NCBI RefSeq assembly: GCF_012939955.1
Contig: NZ_SPMY01000024.1
Coordinates: forward strand, 1 to 64,000
Direction: 5' to 3'
DNA from: Candidatus Accumulibacter phosphatis
GTDB taxonomy: Bacteria; Pseudomonadota; Gammaproteobacteria; Burkholderiales; Rhodocyclaceae
Length of the DNA: 64,000 bases
Shown here: piece after piece, positions 7,729 through 17,174 of the stretch
Position numbering within the stretch: position 1 is the stretch's first letter
How the letters are laid out: every line of letters starts with the position of its first letter
Position numbers and translations under genes: made by a program
The notes under the pieces: model-generated
Databases searched by the model: none
What the model was told of the DNA's origin: nothing
The model's input: the letters and a program-made list of their open reading frames with translations, nothing else

Positions 7729-10700
7729 GTGCTTCCTGCCGGCATGGCCTTGCACGTGTATAAGCCCGGCGACGCGCCGGTGCCGGCAGAGCAAGCCCAG
7801 CGCAGCGTTTTTTCCTGGACCGAGGAGTTGCGCCAGGTGACGATGGCGGTCAGCAAGAAGGACCGCAGTCCAGCAGCCAATCGCCAGCGCCTCTTCTATC
7901 TCTTGCAGTGGACCACCGACGCACGTGGTTTCGGGGTTACGGTCAACAAAGGTCGCGATCCGGAAAGCGCCGAGGAACTGTGGAGCCTGGATCGTGCGCT
8001 GAGCAAGCCGCCGCGTTTCGTCAGTGACGAAGATCGTGTGATTCTGCGCCTCCTGTGGGCCGAGCGCTCTTTCGATACCGGCCTGCGCGCTTTTGGCCTT
8101 GGACCCGCGCACGGCAGTGAGGTGCTGCAACTGATGGCCGAGACTGGCCGTTTGTGCCGCAAGGATGACTTTTCCAGCCTTACCCTGGCGGTGGTGCGTC
8201 CGGCCGTGGTCAGTTGGCTGGTCAATGAGCAGGGGCGCCGGGTGCCGCTGCTCACTCCCGAGCCGGAGGAATGCCTGGTCATTCCCTTGCCGACACCGTG
8301 GTACATCGACCTCGAGCGGAGACTGATCGGGCCGTTGCAGGTGGATGGCAATCCGGCCGTCGTGGCGCGCCTGTTCTCCTTGCCACCCCTGTCGGCCATG
8401 GCCGCCGCGCTGGTTGGCGAGGCCTTGAGCGAACCGGCGCGTGAATTGCCCACTGCCGCCGAGACGGCCAGTGTCAATCTGCGCAGCATCGTTGCCGAAC
8501 CGCTTCCGGTGCTCCGCCTGCAGACTCTGAACACCCACGGCAACCGCAGTTGGCGAGACTACGCTGCGACGTTCAGCGGTGGCACTTTCGACGTCGCCTT
8601 GCCGGTTTTCCGTTACGCCGATGTCGAGGTGAAACCTGACGATACGCGCGATTTCTCGATTCTGGCGAGCGGCGAGATGGTTCGCATCGAGCGTCAGCGC
8701 GCGCGCGAAGAGCGGTGGATGGACGAGTCGACCGCCTGCGGTCTCGAGAAGATTCCGGGCTACGTGCTGCAGACCTTCGGCAGGCCGCCGGACAATGCCT
8801 ATGGACTGGCCGTTGAGAGCCTGTGGTCATCTTTCATGCACGACGAGCTGCCGCGTCTGCGCCGTGCCGGCTGGCAGATCGAGTTCGCCGACGATTTTCG
8901 CCATCGCCAACTCGAAGTCGAGGCCTGGGATGCAGACCTCATCGAGTCGGAAAATGGCTGGTTCGACCTGGACATGGGCATCTTCGTTGAGGGCGAACGC
9001 CTGCCGCTGGCGCCGCTGCTCGCCGCACTCTTTCGCCGTGACGGGCGTTGGCTGGAGGCCACGCAGCTGGCGGAAATTGCCGATGCCGAGATGATTGAGC
9101 TGGTGACGCCGACCGGGCAGCGCGTGCGGGCACCGGCCTGGCGCTTGAAACCGCTGGCGGCGACGCTGATCGATCTTTTCGACGGTTTTTCCGGCGGCAC
9201 ATCCCTGCGCCTGTCGCGTTTCGATGCCCCGCGTCTGGCGGAGCTCAACGATAGCAGTCGCTGGGAGTTCCGGGGGCAGCGCGATGTCCTGGCGCTGGCC
9301 GATCAGCTGAGCGCAGCGCAGGGCATTGCGCATATCGATCCGCCCGCTGGCCTGGGTCTCGAATTGCGCCACTACCAGACCGAAGGGGTCGCCTGGCTGC
9401 AATTTCTGCGCGTCCAGAACCTTTCCGGAATTCTTGCCGACGACATGGGTCTCGGCAAAACCGCGCAGACACTGGCGCACCTGTTGCTCGAAAAGGAGGC
9501 TGGGCGGCTCGATCGCCCGGCCTTGATCGTCCTGCCGACCTCCTTGATCTTCAACTGGAAAAACGAAGCGGCGCGTTTTGCGCCCGGCCTGTCGATCCTC
9601 TCGCTGCATGGTCCCGAACGCAAGAGCCACTTTGCCCAGATCGCTCAACACGACGTCGTGCTGACCACCTACCCGCTGCTCTGGCGTGACGCCGGGCAAC
9701 TGACCAAACACCGCTACCATCTGCTGATTCTCGACGAGGCGCAAACTGTCAAGAACGCGCGCAGTCAGGGAGCCGAGGTGGTGCGCAAGATTATCACTCG
9801 GCATCGCCTGTGCCTGACCGGTACGCCCCTGGAAAACCACCTCGGCGAGCTCTGGAGTCAGTTCGATTTCCTGCTGCCGGGTTTTCTCGGCAGCAACCAG
9901 AACTTCACCAAGTATTGGCGCACGCCGATCGAAAAGCAGGGCGACGAGGAGCGGCGTGACCTGCTCTCGCGCCGCCTGCGGCCCTTCATCCTGCGCCGCA
10001 AGAAAGAGGAGGTGGCGCGCGAGCTGCCGCCGAAAACGATCATCGTGCGCAGGGTCGAACTCGCTGGCAGCCAGCGCGACCTGTACGAAACAGTACGCGT
10101 GGCGATGGACGAGAAAGTGCGTGTGGAAATCGCCAGCAAGGGTTTCAACCGCAGCCAGATCGTCATTCTCGACGCGCTGCTGAAGTTGCGCCAGGTCTGT
10201 TGCGATCCACGCCTGGTCAAGGCCAAGGCCGCGCAGAAAGTCAAGGAGCGCGCCAAGCTCGATCTGTTGATGACCATGCTCCCCGAGCAGGTCGAAGAGG
10301 GCCGGCGGATTCTGCTCTTCTCGCAGTTCACCAGCATGCTGGCGCTGATCGAACAAGAACTCCAGCTGGCCGGCATTGACTACGTTCTGCTCACCGGCGA
10401 TACCAAGGATCGCGAAGCGCAGATCAGCCGTTTTCAGGCCGGCGACGTGCCGGTTTTCCTGATCAGCCTGAAGACCGGGGGGGTCGGACTCAATTTGACC
10501 GCTGCCGATACCGTTATCCACTACGATCCCTGGTGGAACCCGGCGGTGGAGAATCAGGCCACTGATCGCGCCCATCGTCTCGGCCAGGACAAGCCGGTTT
10601 TCGTCTACAAGTTGATTATCGCCGGCAGCATCGAGGAGAAGATCCTTGCCCTGCAGGAACGCAAGGCTGCTCTTGCGGCGAGCATTCTTGCCGCAGACAG

Positions 10701-10764
10701 CAGCGTGCGCGCCAAGTTTGGCAGCGAGGACATCGCCGCGCTCTTTGCGCCGCTCCCCAGCTGA
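7729..10764 (+). CDS. SNF2-family DEAD/DEAH-box helicase
   Basis: This large SNF2/Swi2-type ATPase has about 1011 residues. The N-terminal 550 residues form the bacterial SNF2-associated region. The motor follows with motif I in ILADDMGLGKTAQT (about residue 568), motif II as LDEAQ (about 668), LTGTPLENHLGELWSQ, and motif VI in QATDRAHRLGQ (about 943). It is probably a chromatin or transcription-remodelling translocase. The start is GTG 7729 or ATG 7744; neither has a strong ribosome site. Many relatives carry an N-terminal SWIM zinc finger, which is absent here. The C-terminal stop is 7 bases before the likely TTG of the next gene. Confidence 0.88.
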   Translation: MLPAGMALHVYKPGDAPVPAEQAQRSVFSWTEELRQVTMAVSKKDRSPAANRQRLFYLLQWTTDARGFGVTVNKGRDPESAEELWSLDRALSKPPRFVSDEDRVILRLLWAERSFDTGLRAFGLGPAHGSEVLQLMAETGRLCRKDDFSSLTLAVVRPAVVSWLVNEQGRRVPLLTPEPEECLVIPLPTPWYIDLERRLIGPLQVDGNPAVVARLFSLPPLSAMAAALVGEALSEPARELPTAAETASVNLRSIVAEPLPVLRLQTLNTHGNRSWRDYAATFSGGTFDVALPVFRYADVEVKPDDTRDFSILASGEMVRIERQRAREERWMDESTACGLEKIPGYVLQTFGRPPDNAYGLAVESLWSSFMHDELPRLRRAGWQIEFADDFRHRQLEVEAWDADLIESENGWFDLDMGIFVEGERLPLAPLLAALFRRDGRWLEATQLAEIADAEMIELVTPTGQRVRAPAWRLKPLAATLIDLFDGFSGGTSLRLSRFDAPRLAELNDSSRWEFRGQRDVLALADQLSAAQGIAHIDPPAGLGLELRHYQTEGVAWLQFLRVQNLSGILADDMGLGKTAQTLAHLLLEKEAGRLDRPALIVLPTSLIFNWKNEAARFAPGLSILSLHGPERKSHFAQIAQHDVVLTTYPLLWRDAGQLTKHRYHLLILDEAQTVKNARSQGAEVVRKIITRHRLCLTGTPLENHLGELWSQFDFLLPGFLGSNQNFTKYWRTPIEKQGDEERRDLLSRRLRPFILRRKKEEVARELPPKTIIVRRVELAGSQRDLYETVRVAMDEKVRVEIASKGFNRSQIVILDALLKLRQVCCDPRLVKAKAAQKVKERAKLDLLMTMLPEQVEEGRRILLFSQFTSMLALIEQELQLAGIDYVLLTGDTKDREAQISRFQAGDVPVFLISLKTGGVGLNLTAADTVIHYDPWWNPAVENQATDRAHRLGQDKPVFVYKLIIAGSIEEKILALQERKAALAASILAADSSVRAKFGSEDIAALFAPLPS

Positions 10765-10771
10765 GGCCTCG

Positions 10772-11164
10772 TTGTCGCCGCGGCTACTGCAGCAGTTTCT
10801 CTCCTTCGCCCTGATTGGTCTGCTTGGCACGGCTGCTCATTTCCTCGTTCTTTTCGTCCTCGTTTCACAGCTTGACTTCGGCCCGCTGCCCGCGTCGAGC
10901 GTGGGTGCCGTGACTGGCGCCCTGGTCAATTACGGGCTCAACTACCGGCTCACCTTCCGCAGCCGAAAAAAACACCACGATGCGCTCCCAAAATTCATGC
11001 TCGTGGCCACCGCGGGCTGGTTGCTGAATGGCCTGCTCATGGCTATCCTGTTGTCCCGACTCGACATTCACTATCTGCTGGTGCAAGTCATCGTTACCAG
11101 TCTGGTTCTGGTCTGGAACTTCCTCGCCAACCGCTTCTGGACGTTCAGAGCGCGCGCTGGCTAG
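10772..11164 (+). CDS. GtrA family membrane protein
   Basis: This 130-residue protein has four transmembrane helices and the GtrA-like pattern (PF04138): FALIGLLGTAAHF, GALVNYGLNYRLTFR and a terminal WNFLANRFWTFR. GtrA proteins are proposed to flip polyprenyl-phosphate-linked sugars and pair with a GtrB-type glycosyltransferase, which follows at 11250. The start is taken as TTG 10772 (SPRLLQQF), just after the helicase stop. The frame is open further upstream inside the helicase gene, so the start is uncertain. Confidence 0.75.
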   Translation: MSPRLLQQFLSFALIGLLGTAAHFLVLFVLVSQLDFGPLPASSVGAVTGALVNYGLNYRLTFRSRKKHHDALPKFMLVATAGWLLNGLLMAILLSRLDIHYLLVQVIVTSLVLVWNFLANRFWTFRARAG

Positions 11165-11249
11165 CGCATCCGGGGCCGCTGCTCCTGGAAGTCAGTGCCG
11201 AGCGAAAGCGAGGTATTTCTTTTCGATTGAACATACGCAGGTGCCACCG

Positions 11250-12302
11250 ATGACCAGAGGACCCGCGGCGAGCGCGGATTCGCCAGCCACGCTTGCGCAA
11301 CGAAGCAGACTCAGCCCGCGCGCGGATGATGCCCTGCCCAGCATTTCGATTGTTGCGCCTGCCTATAACGAGCAGGAAGTAATCGTTGAGTTTCATCGGC
11401 GCGTCAGCGAGAACCTGCGTGCCATTGGTGCTCCCTACGAGCTGGTGCTGGTCAACGACGGAAGCAGTGACCAGACGCTGGCGCTGATGCACGCCTTGCA
11501 GGCAGACGACCCGCAGGTGATGGTGGTCGACCTGTCGCGGAACTTCGGCAAGGAGATCGCGCTCAGTGCCGGCCTCGATCATTGCAGTGGCGAGGTGGTG
11601 GTCGTTCTCGATGCCGACCTGCAGGACCCCCCGGAACTGATTCCGGAAATGCTCGAGGGTTGGCGCGAGGGCTACGACGTCATCTACGGCGTGCGTAGCG
11701 ACCGTGAGGGAGAAAGCTGGCTGAAGAAAACTACCGCGCAGCTCTTCTATCGTCTTATTGGTAGCGTCAGTCGTGTCGAGATTCCCCGCGACACCGGTGA
11801 TTTTCGTTTGATGACCCGGCGGGTGGTGCGCGAACTTTCGCGGCTGCGTGAGGAACATCGCTTCATGAAGGGGCTGTTCGCCTGGGTCGGCTTTCCCTCG
11901 CGGCCGCTCATTTATCGTCGTAGCCCGCGTCTGGCCGGGGTCACCAAATGGAATTACTGGAAGCTTTGGAACCTCGCTCTCGAGGGGATTACCTCCTTCA
12001 CCATCGCGCCGTTGAAAATTGCCAGCTACCTGGGCATTTCGGTTGCTTTCCTGTCCTTGTTGTACGCTGCCTTCGTGATCTGGAAGACCTTGATGTACGG
12101 TGACCCGGTTCGCGGTTACCCCTCGCTGCTGGTGGCGGTGCTCTTCCTTGGCGGTGTGCAGCTGATCGCGGTCGGCGTTCTTGGCGAGTACATTGGACGG
12201 ATCTTCAACGAGGTCAAGGGACGCCCGCTGTATCTGGTCAATCGTATCCTCCCGTCGCACTTGCATACGACGATGGCAGCTGCAGCGAGGGACTCGAGTT
12301 GA
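11250..12302 (+). CDS. Family 2 glycosyltransferase, GtrB/DPM1-like
   Basis: This is a membrane-anchored GT2 enzyme of 350 residues. Nucleotide-sugar motifs are visible: IVAPAYNEQEV (about residue 35), LVNDGSSDQT, and the DXD-type site in VVVLDADLQDPPELIP (about 119-134). The acceptor-region motif RDTGDFRLMTRRVV follows. Two C-terminal transmembrane helices (about 250-275 and 285-310) are typical of undecaprenyl-phosphate glycosyltransferases. It most likely transfers a hexose to a polyprenyl phosphate for envelope glycan modification, with the GtrA protein as flippase. Start at ATG 11250; the frame upstream overlaps gtrA and is not protein-like. Confidence 0.85.
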   Translation: MTRGPAASADSPATLAQRSRLSPRADDALPSISIVAPAYNEQEVIVEFHRRVSENLRAIGAPYELVLVNDGSSDQTLALMHALQADDPQVMVVDLSRNFGKEIALSAGLDHCSGEVVVVLDADLQDPPELIPEMLEGWREGYDVIYGVRSDREGESWLKKTTAQLFYRLIGSVSRVEIPRDTGDFRLMTRRVVRELSRLREEHRFMKGLFAWVGFPSRPLIYRRSPRLAGVTKWNYWKLWNLALEGITSFTIAPLKIASYLGISVAFLSLLYAAFVIWKTLMYGDPVRGYPSLLVAVLFLGGVQLIAVGVLGEYIGRIFNEVKGRPLYLVNRILPSHLHTTMAAAARDSS

Positions 12303-12362
12303 GTGCTGGGCAAGGGGTGTTGGCCGGGTGACAGGCTTGCGGCGTGATAAGATTGCGGCTCT

Positions 12363-12563
12363 ATGGAACTCGTGATCAATGGCGAAAGCCGCCAATTTCC
12401 CTCGCCGCTTACGGTTGCTGAACTGGTCGCCGCGCTGAACCACGCCGGCAAGCGGATCGCCGTCGAACGCAACGGCGACATCGTAGCGCGCGGTCGTCAC
12501 GCCGAAACGGCGCTGGCTGACGGTGATCGTATCGAGATCGTCGTGGCCGTCGGCGGTGGCTGA
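12363..12563 (+). CDS. thiS: Sulfur carrier protein ThiS
   Basis: This 66-residue ubiquitin-fold sulfur carrier begins [12 protein letters not shown], has the TVAELVAAL helix and ends in the required GG dipeptide (VVAVGGG). The terminal glycine is converted to a thiocarboxylate that donates sulfur to the thiazole ring of thiamine. It lies 25 bases upstream of thiG, its direct partner. No TPP riboswitch signature was found upstream. Confidence 0.93.
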   Translation: MELVINGESRQFPSPLTVAELVAALNHAGKRIAVERNGDIVARGRHAETALADGDRIEIVVAVGGG

Positions 12564-12588
12564 GCCTCATTCGGAAAGACAAGGACGC

Positions 12589-13383
12589 ATGCACGCATCT
12601 CCCCATAGCCTGACGATTGCCGGCAAGACCTATCGTTCGCGTCTGCTCGTCGGCACCGGCAAGTACCAGGATTTCGCCGCGACGCGGGCGGCGATCGATG
12701 CCTCCGGCGCGGAGATCGTCACCGTCGCCATCCGGCGCACCAACATCGGCCAGAACGCCGCTGAGCCGAACCTGCTCGATGCCCTGCCGCCCTCGCAGTT
12801 CACCATCCTGCCCAACACCGCCGGCTGCTACACCGCCGATGACGCGGTGCGCACTCTGCGTCTGGCGCGCGAACTGCTTGATGGGCATCCCTTGTGCAAG
12901 CTGGAAGTCCTTGGCGATCCGGGCAATCTGTTCCCGAACATGCCGGAAACGCTCAAGGCGGCGGCAACGCTGGTCAAGGAAGGCTTTGCGGTGATGGTTT
13001 ACTGCGCCGACGACCCGATTCAGGCGAAGATGCTCGAGGAAATAGGTTGCGTCGCGGTGATGCCGCTGGCTTCGCTGATCGGCTCGGGGATGGGCATCGT
13101 CAATCCCTGGAATCTGCGCCTGATCATCGACCAGGCCAAGGTGCCGGTGCTGGTCGATGCCGGGGTCGGTACCGCTTCCGACGCGGCGATAGCCATGGAA
13201 CTGGGTTGCGACGGCGTGCTGATGAACACCGCCATCGCCCACGCCCGTGATCCGCTGCTGATGGCCAGCGCCATGAAGAAGGCCGTCGAGGCCGGGCGCG
13301 AGGCTTTTCTCGCCGGGCGCATGGCGCGCAAGTTCTACTCGGCCGATCCCTCGTCGCCGACGACCGGTCTGATCGGTTCCTAG
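12589..13383 (+). CDS. thiG: Thiazole synthase ThiG
   Basis: ThiG joins deoxyxylulose phosphate, dehydroglycine and ThiS thiocarboxylate into the thiamine thiazole phosphate. The 264-residue TIM barrel shows [10 protein letters not shown] at the start, the KLEVLGDP strand containing the conserved Schiff-base lysine, [21 protein letters not shown], and the phosphate-binding end [20 protein letters not shown]. Start ATG 12589 follows an AAGGA-type site. It is co-directional with thiS. Confidence 0.95.
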   Translation: MHASPHSLTIAGKTYRSRLLVGTGKYQDFAATRAAIDASGAEIVTVAIRRTNIGQNAAEPNLLDALPPSQFTILPNTAGCYTADDAVRTLRLARELLDGHPLCKLEVLGDPGNLFPNMPETLKAAATLVKEGFAVMVYCADDPIQAKMLEEIGCVAVMPLASLIGSGMGIVNPWNLRLIIDQAKVPVLVDAGVGTASDAAIAMELGCDGVLMNTAIAHARDPLLMASAMKKAVEAGREAFLAGRMARKFYSADPSSPTTGLIGS

Positions 13384-13385
13384 GC

Positions 13386-14144
13386 ATGGCCGATCAGCAG
13401 GCCGATGGCAGCGTCGATCGGCCCGGACATATCCGTAGTTTCGTGCTTCGCCAGGGGCGTGTCTCGGCCGCCCAGCAGCGCTACCGTGAGGCGATGATGG
13501 GCCGCATCGGCGTTCCCTACGTCGCCGCACGTGTCGATCTCGATGCCCTCTTCGGGCGCTCGGCACCACAGATCCTGGAAATTGGTTTCGGCATGGGCGA
13601 GACTTCGGCGACCATTGCCGCCCACCATCCGGAACAGGATTATCTGGGCATCGAAGTGCACACGCCTGGCGTCGGCAGCCTGTGCAAGCTGGTTGCCGAG
13701 ATGGGCCTGGCCAATCAGCGCATTATTCAGCACGACGCGGTCGAAGTGCTACGCGAGATGATCGCGCCGGCGACGCTGGCCGGCATTCACATTTTCTTTC
13801 CCGACCCCTGGCCGAAGAAGCGCCACCACAAGCGACGCCTGCTGCAGCCGGCGCTGGTCAGACTCCTGGCCAGCCGCTTGCGTCCGGGTGGCTACCTGCA
13901 CAGTGCAACCGATTGGCAGGACTATGCAGAGCAGATGCTGCTCGTGCTCTCGTCCGAGGCGCTGCTCGAAAACACCGCGCCGGGGTTTGCGCCGCGCCCG
14001 GACTATCGCCCGCAAACCAAGTTCGAGCAGCGTGGCCTGCGGCTGGGGCACGGCGTCTGGGATCTGGTTTTTCGGCGGCGGCCCGAGGCCGTTCAGCCGG
14101 CTTCATTCAAGGCGGAAAATGACCGGCAGAATCAGCTCGCGTGA
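13386..14144 (+). CDS. trmB: tRNA (guanine-N7)-methyltransferase TrmB
   Basis: The enzyme methylates G46 in the tRNA variable loop using S-adenosylmethionine. It has the SAM motif [12 protein letters not shown], the acidic GIEVHTPG strand, and the family hallmark [16 protein letters not shown]. The C-terminal [17 protein letters not shown] is also typical. It starts 2 bases after the thiG stop, so it may share its transcript. Its 3' end overlaps the convergent TonB-like gene by 42 bases. Confidence 0.94.
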   Translation: MADQQADGSVDRPGHIRSFVLRQGRVSAAQQRYREAMMGRIGVPYVAARVDLDALFGRSAPQILEIGFGMGETSATIAAHHPEQDYLGIEVHTPGVGSLCKLVAEMGLANQRIIQHDAVEVLREMIAPATLAGIHIFFPDPWPKKRHHKRRLLQPALVRLLASRLRPGGYLHSATDWQDYAEQMLLVLSSEALLENTAPGFAPRPDYRPQTKFEQRGLRLGHGVWDLVFRRRPEAVQPASFKAENDRQNQLA

Positions 14145-14633
14145 GTACGCCCAGTTCACCTTGCCCATCGCCCAGGCCGCTCTTTCGGCTGCCTTGTCGA
14201 GGATCGCGTGGCCGCTGCTGACGCCGACATGGACATCCGTGATGCTGCCGTTGTCGCTGACGGTGAGGATCAGGCGGACTTCGCCTTCGATGCCGCGGGC
14301 GACGGCTTCCTCCGGGTAGTAAAGGTGTTCCGAAAGCTTGCGTTGCGCCGCTTCGACTTCGTGCCTGGTGCTTGCCTTGGTCGTCGGCGGGCGGCGTGGG
14401 GTCGGCACTTTCGGGGGCGGCGGCGGTTTGACGACGGGCGGGGATTCGGTGCTCGCCAGGGTATTCTTCAACAGCGGTTCGGCGCTGACCTGCGGCGGCT
14501 TGACCGGCAGGCGTAACATCGCTTGCAGTATCGGTGGTGGCGGCGCTGGGCTGCGCTTGAACGCTTCCGGAAGGAGCAGGCTGGCGTGCAGGGCGAGCGA
14601 CAGGGCGAGGGCAAGAATCAGGCGGGGCGGCAT
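14103..14633 (-). CDS. TonB-like energy transducer
   Basis: This 176-residue protein has one N-terminal signal-anchor helix ([16 protein letters not shown]), a proline-rich periplasmic linker (residues about 30-90, with [16 protein letters not shown]), and a C-terminal TonB fold. That fold contains [39 protein letters not shown] and AAWAMGKV. It would couple the ExbBD proton motive force to an outer-membrane receptor; no exbB/exbD or receptor is adjacent. Start chosen at the ATG ending at 14633, where the hydrophobic segment begins. It converges on trmB with overlapping 3' ends. Confidence 0.8.
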   Translation of the reverse strand: MPPRLILALALSLALHASLLLPEAFKRSPAPPPPILQAMLRLPVKPPQVSAEPLLKNTLASTESPPVVKPPPPPKVPTPRRPPTTKASTRHEVEAAQRKLSEHLYYPEEAVARGIEGEVRLILTVSDNGSITDVHVGVSSGHAILDKAAERAAWAMGKVNWAYSRELILPVIFRLE

Positions 14634-14710
14634 GGGCTTGCCATTGTGAACCAAAAAGCGTGCAACGGAACAGACAGAACCGCGCTGTCGGGTCCGCAGG
14701 GAGAAGGCGA

Positions 14711-15892
14711 GTGAGGTACTTCGAGAGTTGCTTTGGTTGCACCGTCGGCAGATGGCTGTTGCTGGTTTGCTGCTTGCTGGCTGGGACGGCCTCGGCGCAG
14801 ATGTCGACCGCAAGCCCGGACCCGATCACTTTCGGTTTTGCGGTCGAACGCGGCGACTTGCGTACCGTGACCCGTTGGCTCGACGAAGGCCTGGACCCGG
14901 AGTACCAGGCCGCGCATATTGGCACGGGTTTGATGGTCGCCGCCTGGTATGGCCACATCGAGATGATGGCCCTGTTCGTCGAACGCGGCGCCGACGTGCG
15001 GCGCAGCAACCGCAACGGCGAGCAGGCACTGCAATTGGCCGCCTGGGGCGGGCATCTCGAGGCAATGCGCTGGCTCCTGGAGCACGGCGCGCCACTCGAA
15101 CGCCAGGGCAACCATTGGGGGGCGCTGCATTACGCGGTATTCAACGGCCACCAGCAGCTGGTCGAGGACCTGATCGCGCGCGGGGCCAACGTCAACGCAC
15201 TTTCACCGAACCTGTCGACGCCGCTGATCCTGGCTGCGCGCGAAGGCCGCGACGAAGTGGCACGGCGGCTGCTCGAATCGGGGGCTGATGCCACGGCCAG
15301 GAACGACTGGGGTGACAGCGCCCTGACGATGGCCATGCGCTACGACCATCTGCGCCTGGCGAAAATGATTTCGTCACCGGAGGAGTTCGAAATTGCGGTC
15401 AAGGCGCCGAAGGAGAGTTTTGGTGAAGCCGTCCGTTCGGCCGCCGTTCCCCCCGAGATTGACGTCATCCTCAAGGAGATTCGCGCTGCCGAAGCCGAAG
15501 GCAGGTCGAGTGTAGACCTGCACAAACAACTCCTGGCGACCACCAGGGCCCTGCGCAGTGCCAGCAACGCCAGCCCCAGGCCGGCGGTACAGAAAGCGAT
15601 GCCGCGTCCCTACATGCCGCCGTCGATGGTCATTACCGCCCGGCGTGGCCGGCCGGGCGCCGAGCGTGCGCAACTGATGGTCGAAGGCCAAGCTGCCGGG
15701 CAGGGCGTCGCGGCAACGCCTGCCGGCACAGGCAAGGCGGCGAGTCCCGCCGCTTTGCCGTCGCCAGCACAGAGCGCGGCTGCGGCGCAGGTGTCGGACT
15801 TGTTGCGCCAGATTCGCCTCGCCGAGGCGCAGGGACAAGCCGCTGACGACCTCCGGCAGCAGCTTTACCAGGCGGTCCAAGGGATGCAGTAA
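14711..15892 (+). CDS. Exported ankyrin-repeat protein
   Basis: This 393-residue protein has a signal peptide (WLLLVCCLLAGTASA) and about five ankyrin repeats between residues 35 and 205. They are recognisable as GTGLMVAAWYGHIEMMALFV, GEQALQLAAWGGHLEAMRWL, ALHYAVFNGHQQLVEDLI and TPLILAAREGRDEVARRL. The rest is low-complexity with two related helices near 255 and 370 (IRAAEAEGRSSVDLHKQL and IRLAEAQGQAADDLRQQL). Likely a periplasmic protein-protein interaction module; no partner can be named. GTG 14711 follows GAGAAGG. Confidence 0.75.
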   Translation: MRYFESCFGCTVGRWLLLVCCLLAGTASAQMSTASPDPITFGFAVERGDLRTVTRWLDEGLDPEYQAAHIGTGLMVAAWYGHIEMMALFVERGADVRRSNRNGEQALQLAAWGGHLEAMRWLLEHGAPLERQGNHWGALHYAVFNGHQQLVEDLIARGANVNALSPNLSTPLILAAREGRDEVARRLLESGADATARNDWGDSALTMAMRYDHLRLAKMISSPEEFEIAVKAPKESFGEAVRSAAVPPEIDVILKEIRAAEAEGRSSVDLHKQLLATTRALRSASNASPRPAVQKAMPRPYMPPSMVITARRGRPGAERAQLMVEGQAAGQGVAATPAGTGKAASPAALPSPAQSAAAAQVSDLLRQIRLAEAQGQAADDLRQQLYQAVQGMQ

Positions 15893-15911
15893 TCAGTAAG
15901 CTGGTTTCTCT

Positions 15912-17174
15912 TCAGTGGCGGTCGACGAGAAAGCGCTCGAGTAGCTGATTGAGAAAACGGCGGCCACGGTCGCTTGGCGCAATGCGCTGCAGCGGACGCT
16001 CGATCAGGCCGTCGCACTCGGCCTGGCGCAGTTCGTTCTCGATGCTGAGCAGCGGCAAGGAGGTACGCGACTCGAACAAGGCGCTGTCGAAACCCTGCAG
16101 CAGGCGCAAGGCGTTGAGCATGAACTCGAAGGGCAGGTCGACGGCGGCGATGGCGGACTCCTGCTGGATCGGCGTCCCGGCCGTGACTTTGGCCAGGTAC
16201 TGCTCGGGCCGCTTCCAGCGCATCTGGCGCAGCACACGGTCGTGCAGGGTCAGCTTGCTGTGTGCGCCAGCGCCGATCCCCAGGTAGTCGCCGAAATGCC
16301 AGTAGTTGAGGTTGTGTCGGCATTGCTGCCCGCTGCGGGCGAAGGCCGAGGTTTCGTAATGCGTGTAACCGGCGCTGGCCAGCCGGGCTTCGATGGCGTC
16401 CTGCATGTCGGCGCAGCTGTCGGCCTCGGGTAGGGTCGGCGGCTGCGCGGCAAAGGCGGTGTTCGCTTCAATCGTCAACTGATAGCACGAGAGGTGCGGC
16501 GGTGCGAAGGCGAGTGCTGCTTCGACATCTTCGCGCGCTTCGCTGAGCGTCTGCCCGGGCAGGCCGTAAATCAGGTCGATATTGAAGTTGTCGAAGTGCC
16601 GCGCGGCAATTGCGATCGCCTGCCGGGCGTCGTGATCGTCGTGGGCACGACCGAGCGCCTGGAGATGGCGGGGGTTGAAGCTCTGGATGCCGATCGACAG
16701 GCGGTTCACGCCGGCGGCGCGAAAGGCGGCAAATTTTTCGGACTCGACGCTCGCCGGATTGGCCTCCAGGGTGATTTCGGCGTTGGGCAGCAGTGGCAGC
16801 CGGCTGCGCAGGGCCGTCAGCAGCCGCTCGACGGCCTCGCCGGAGAGCAGGCTGGGGGTGCCGCCTCCCAGGAAAATACTGTCCACCCGGCGCCCCCAGA
16901 TCGTCGGCAGTGCCGCTTCGAGGTCGGCGATCAGCGCCGTCAGGTAGTCGTCTTCGGGGATCGCCGGCGCCGATCGATCGGCATTCTGCGTCCCCGGCAC
17001 GGCATGTGAGTTGAAATCGCAGTAGGGGCACTTCTGTACGCACCAGGGAATATGCACGTAGAGCGCCAGCGGCGGTGGGTTGCGGAACTGGATCAGCCGC
17101 TGCCCGGCCGCTGCCACCTCCTGAACCGGGATCAGCGGAATGACTCTGCCGTTCCGGCTCGCCGGCGCGGCCAT
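15912..17174 (-). CDS. hemW: Heme chaperone HemW (radical SAM)
   Basis: HemW binds heme and a [4Fe-4S] cluster and delivers heme to respiratory proteins. The radical-SAM motif is CVQKCPYCDF (CxxxCxxC followed by D-F), lacking the fourth cysteine of HemN, which marks it as HemW. Other features are SIFLGGGTPSLLS, NRLSIGIQSFN, NIDLIYGLPGQT and the HemN C-terminal HNLNYWHFGDYLGIG. It has 420 residues from the ATG ending at 17174. That ATG shares one base with the stop of rdgB, so the two are coupled. Confidence 0.93.
   Translation of the reverse strand: MAAPASRNGRVIPLIPVQEVAAAGQRLIQFRNPPPLALYVHIPWCVQKCPYCDFNSHAVPGTQNADRSAPAIPEDDYLTALIADLEAALPTIWGRRVDSIFLGGGTPSLLSGEAVERLLTALRSRLPLLPNAEITLEANPASVESEKFAAFRAAGVNRLSIGIQSFNPRHLQALGRAHDDHDARQAIAIAARHFDNFNIDLIYGLPGQTLSEAREDVEAALAFAPPHLSCYQLTIEANTAFAAQPPTLPEADSCADMQDAIEARLASAGYTHYETSAFARSGQQCRHNLNYWHFGDYLGIGAGAHSKLTLHDRVLRQMRWKRPEQYLAKVTAGTPIQQESAIAAVDLPFEFMLNALRLLQGFDSALFESRTSLPLLSIENELRQAECDGLIERPLQRIAPSDRGRRFLNQLLERFLVDRH

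Noticed and set aside
8827-10830. 667-codon open frame on the minus strand opposite the SNF2 helicase
   Set aside because: It is an antisense frame produced by high GC content. It lacks recognisable motifs, while the plus strand has all SNF2 motifs.
12303-12362. TPP riboswitch before thiS
   Set aside because: Only 60 bases are available and no CTGAGA/ACCTGATCTGG-type conserved elements are present.
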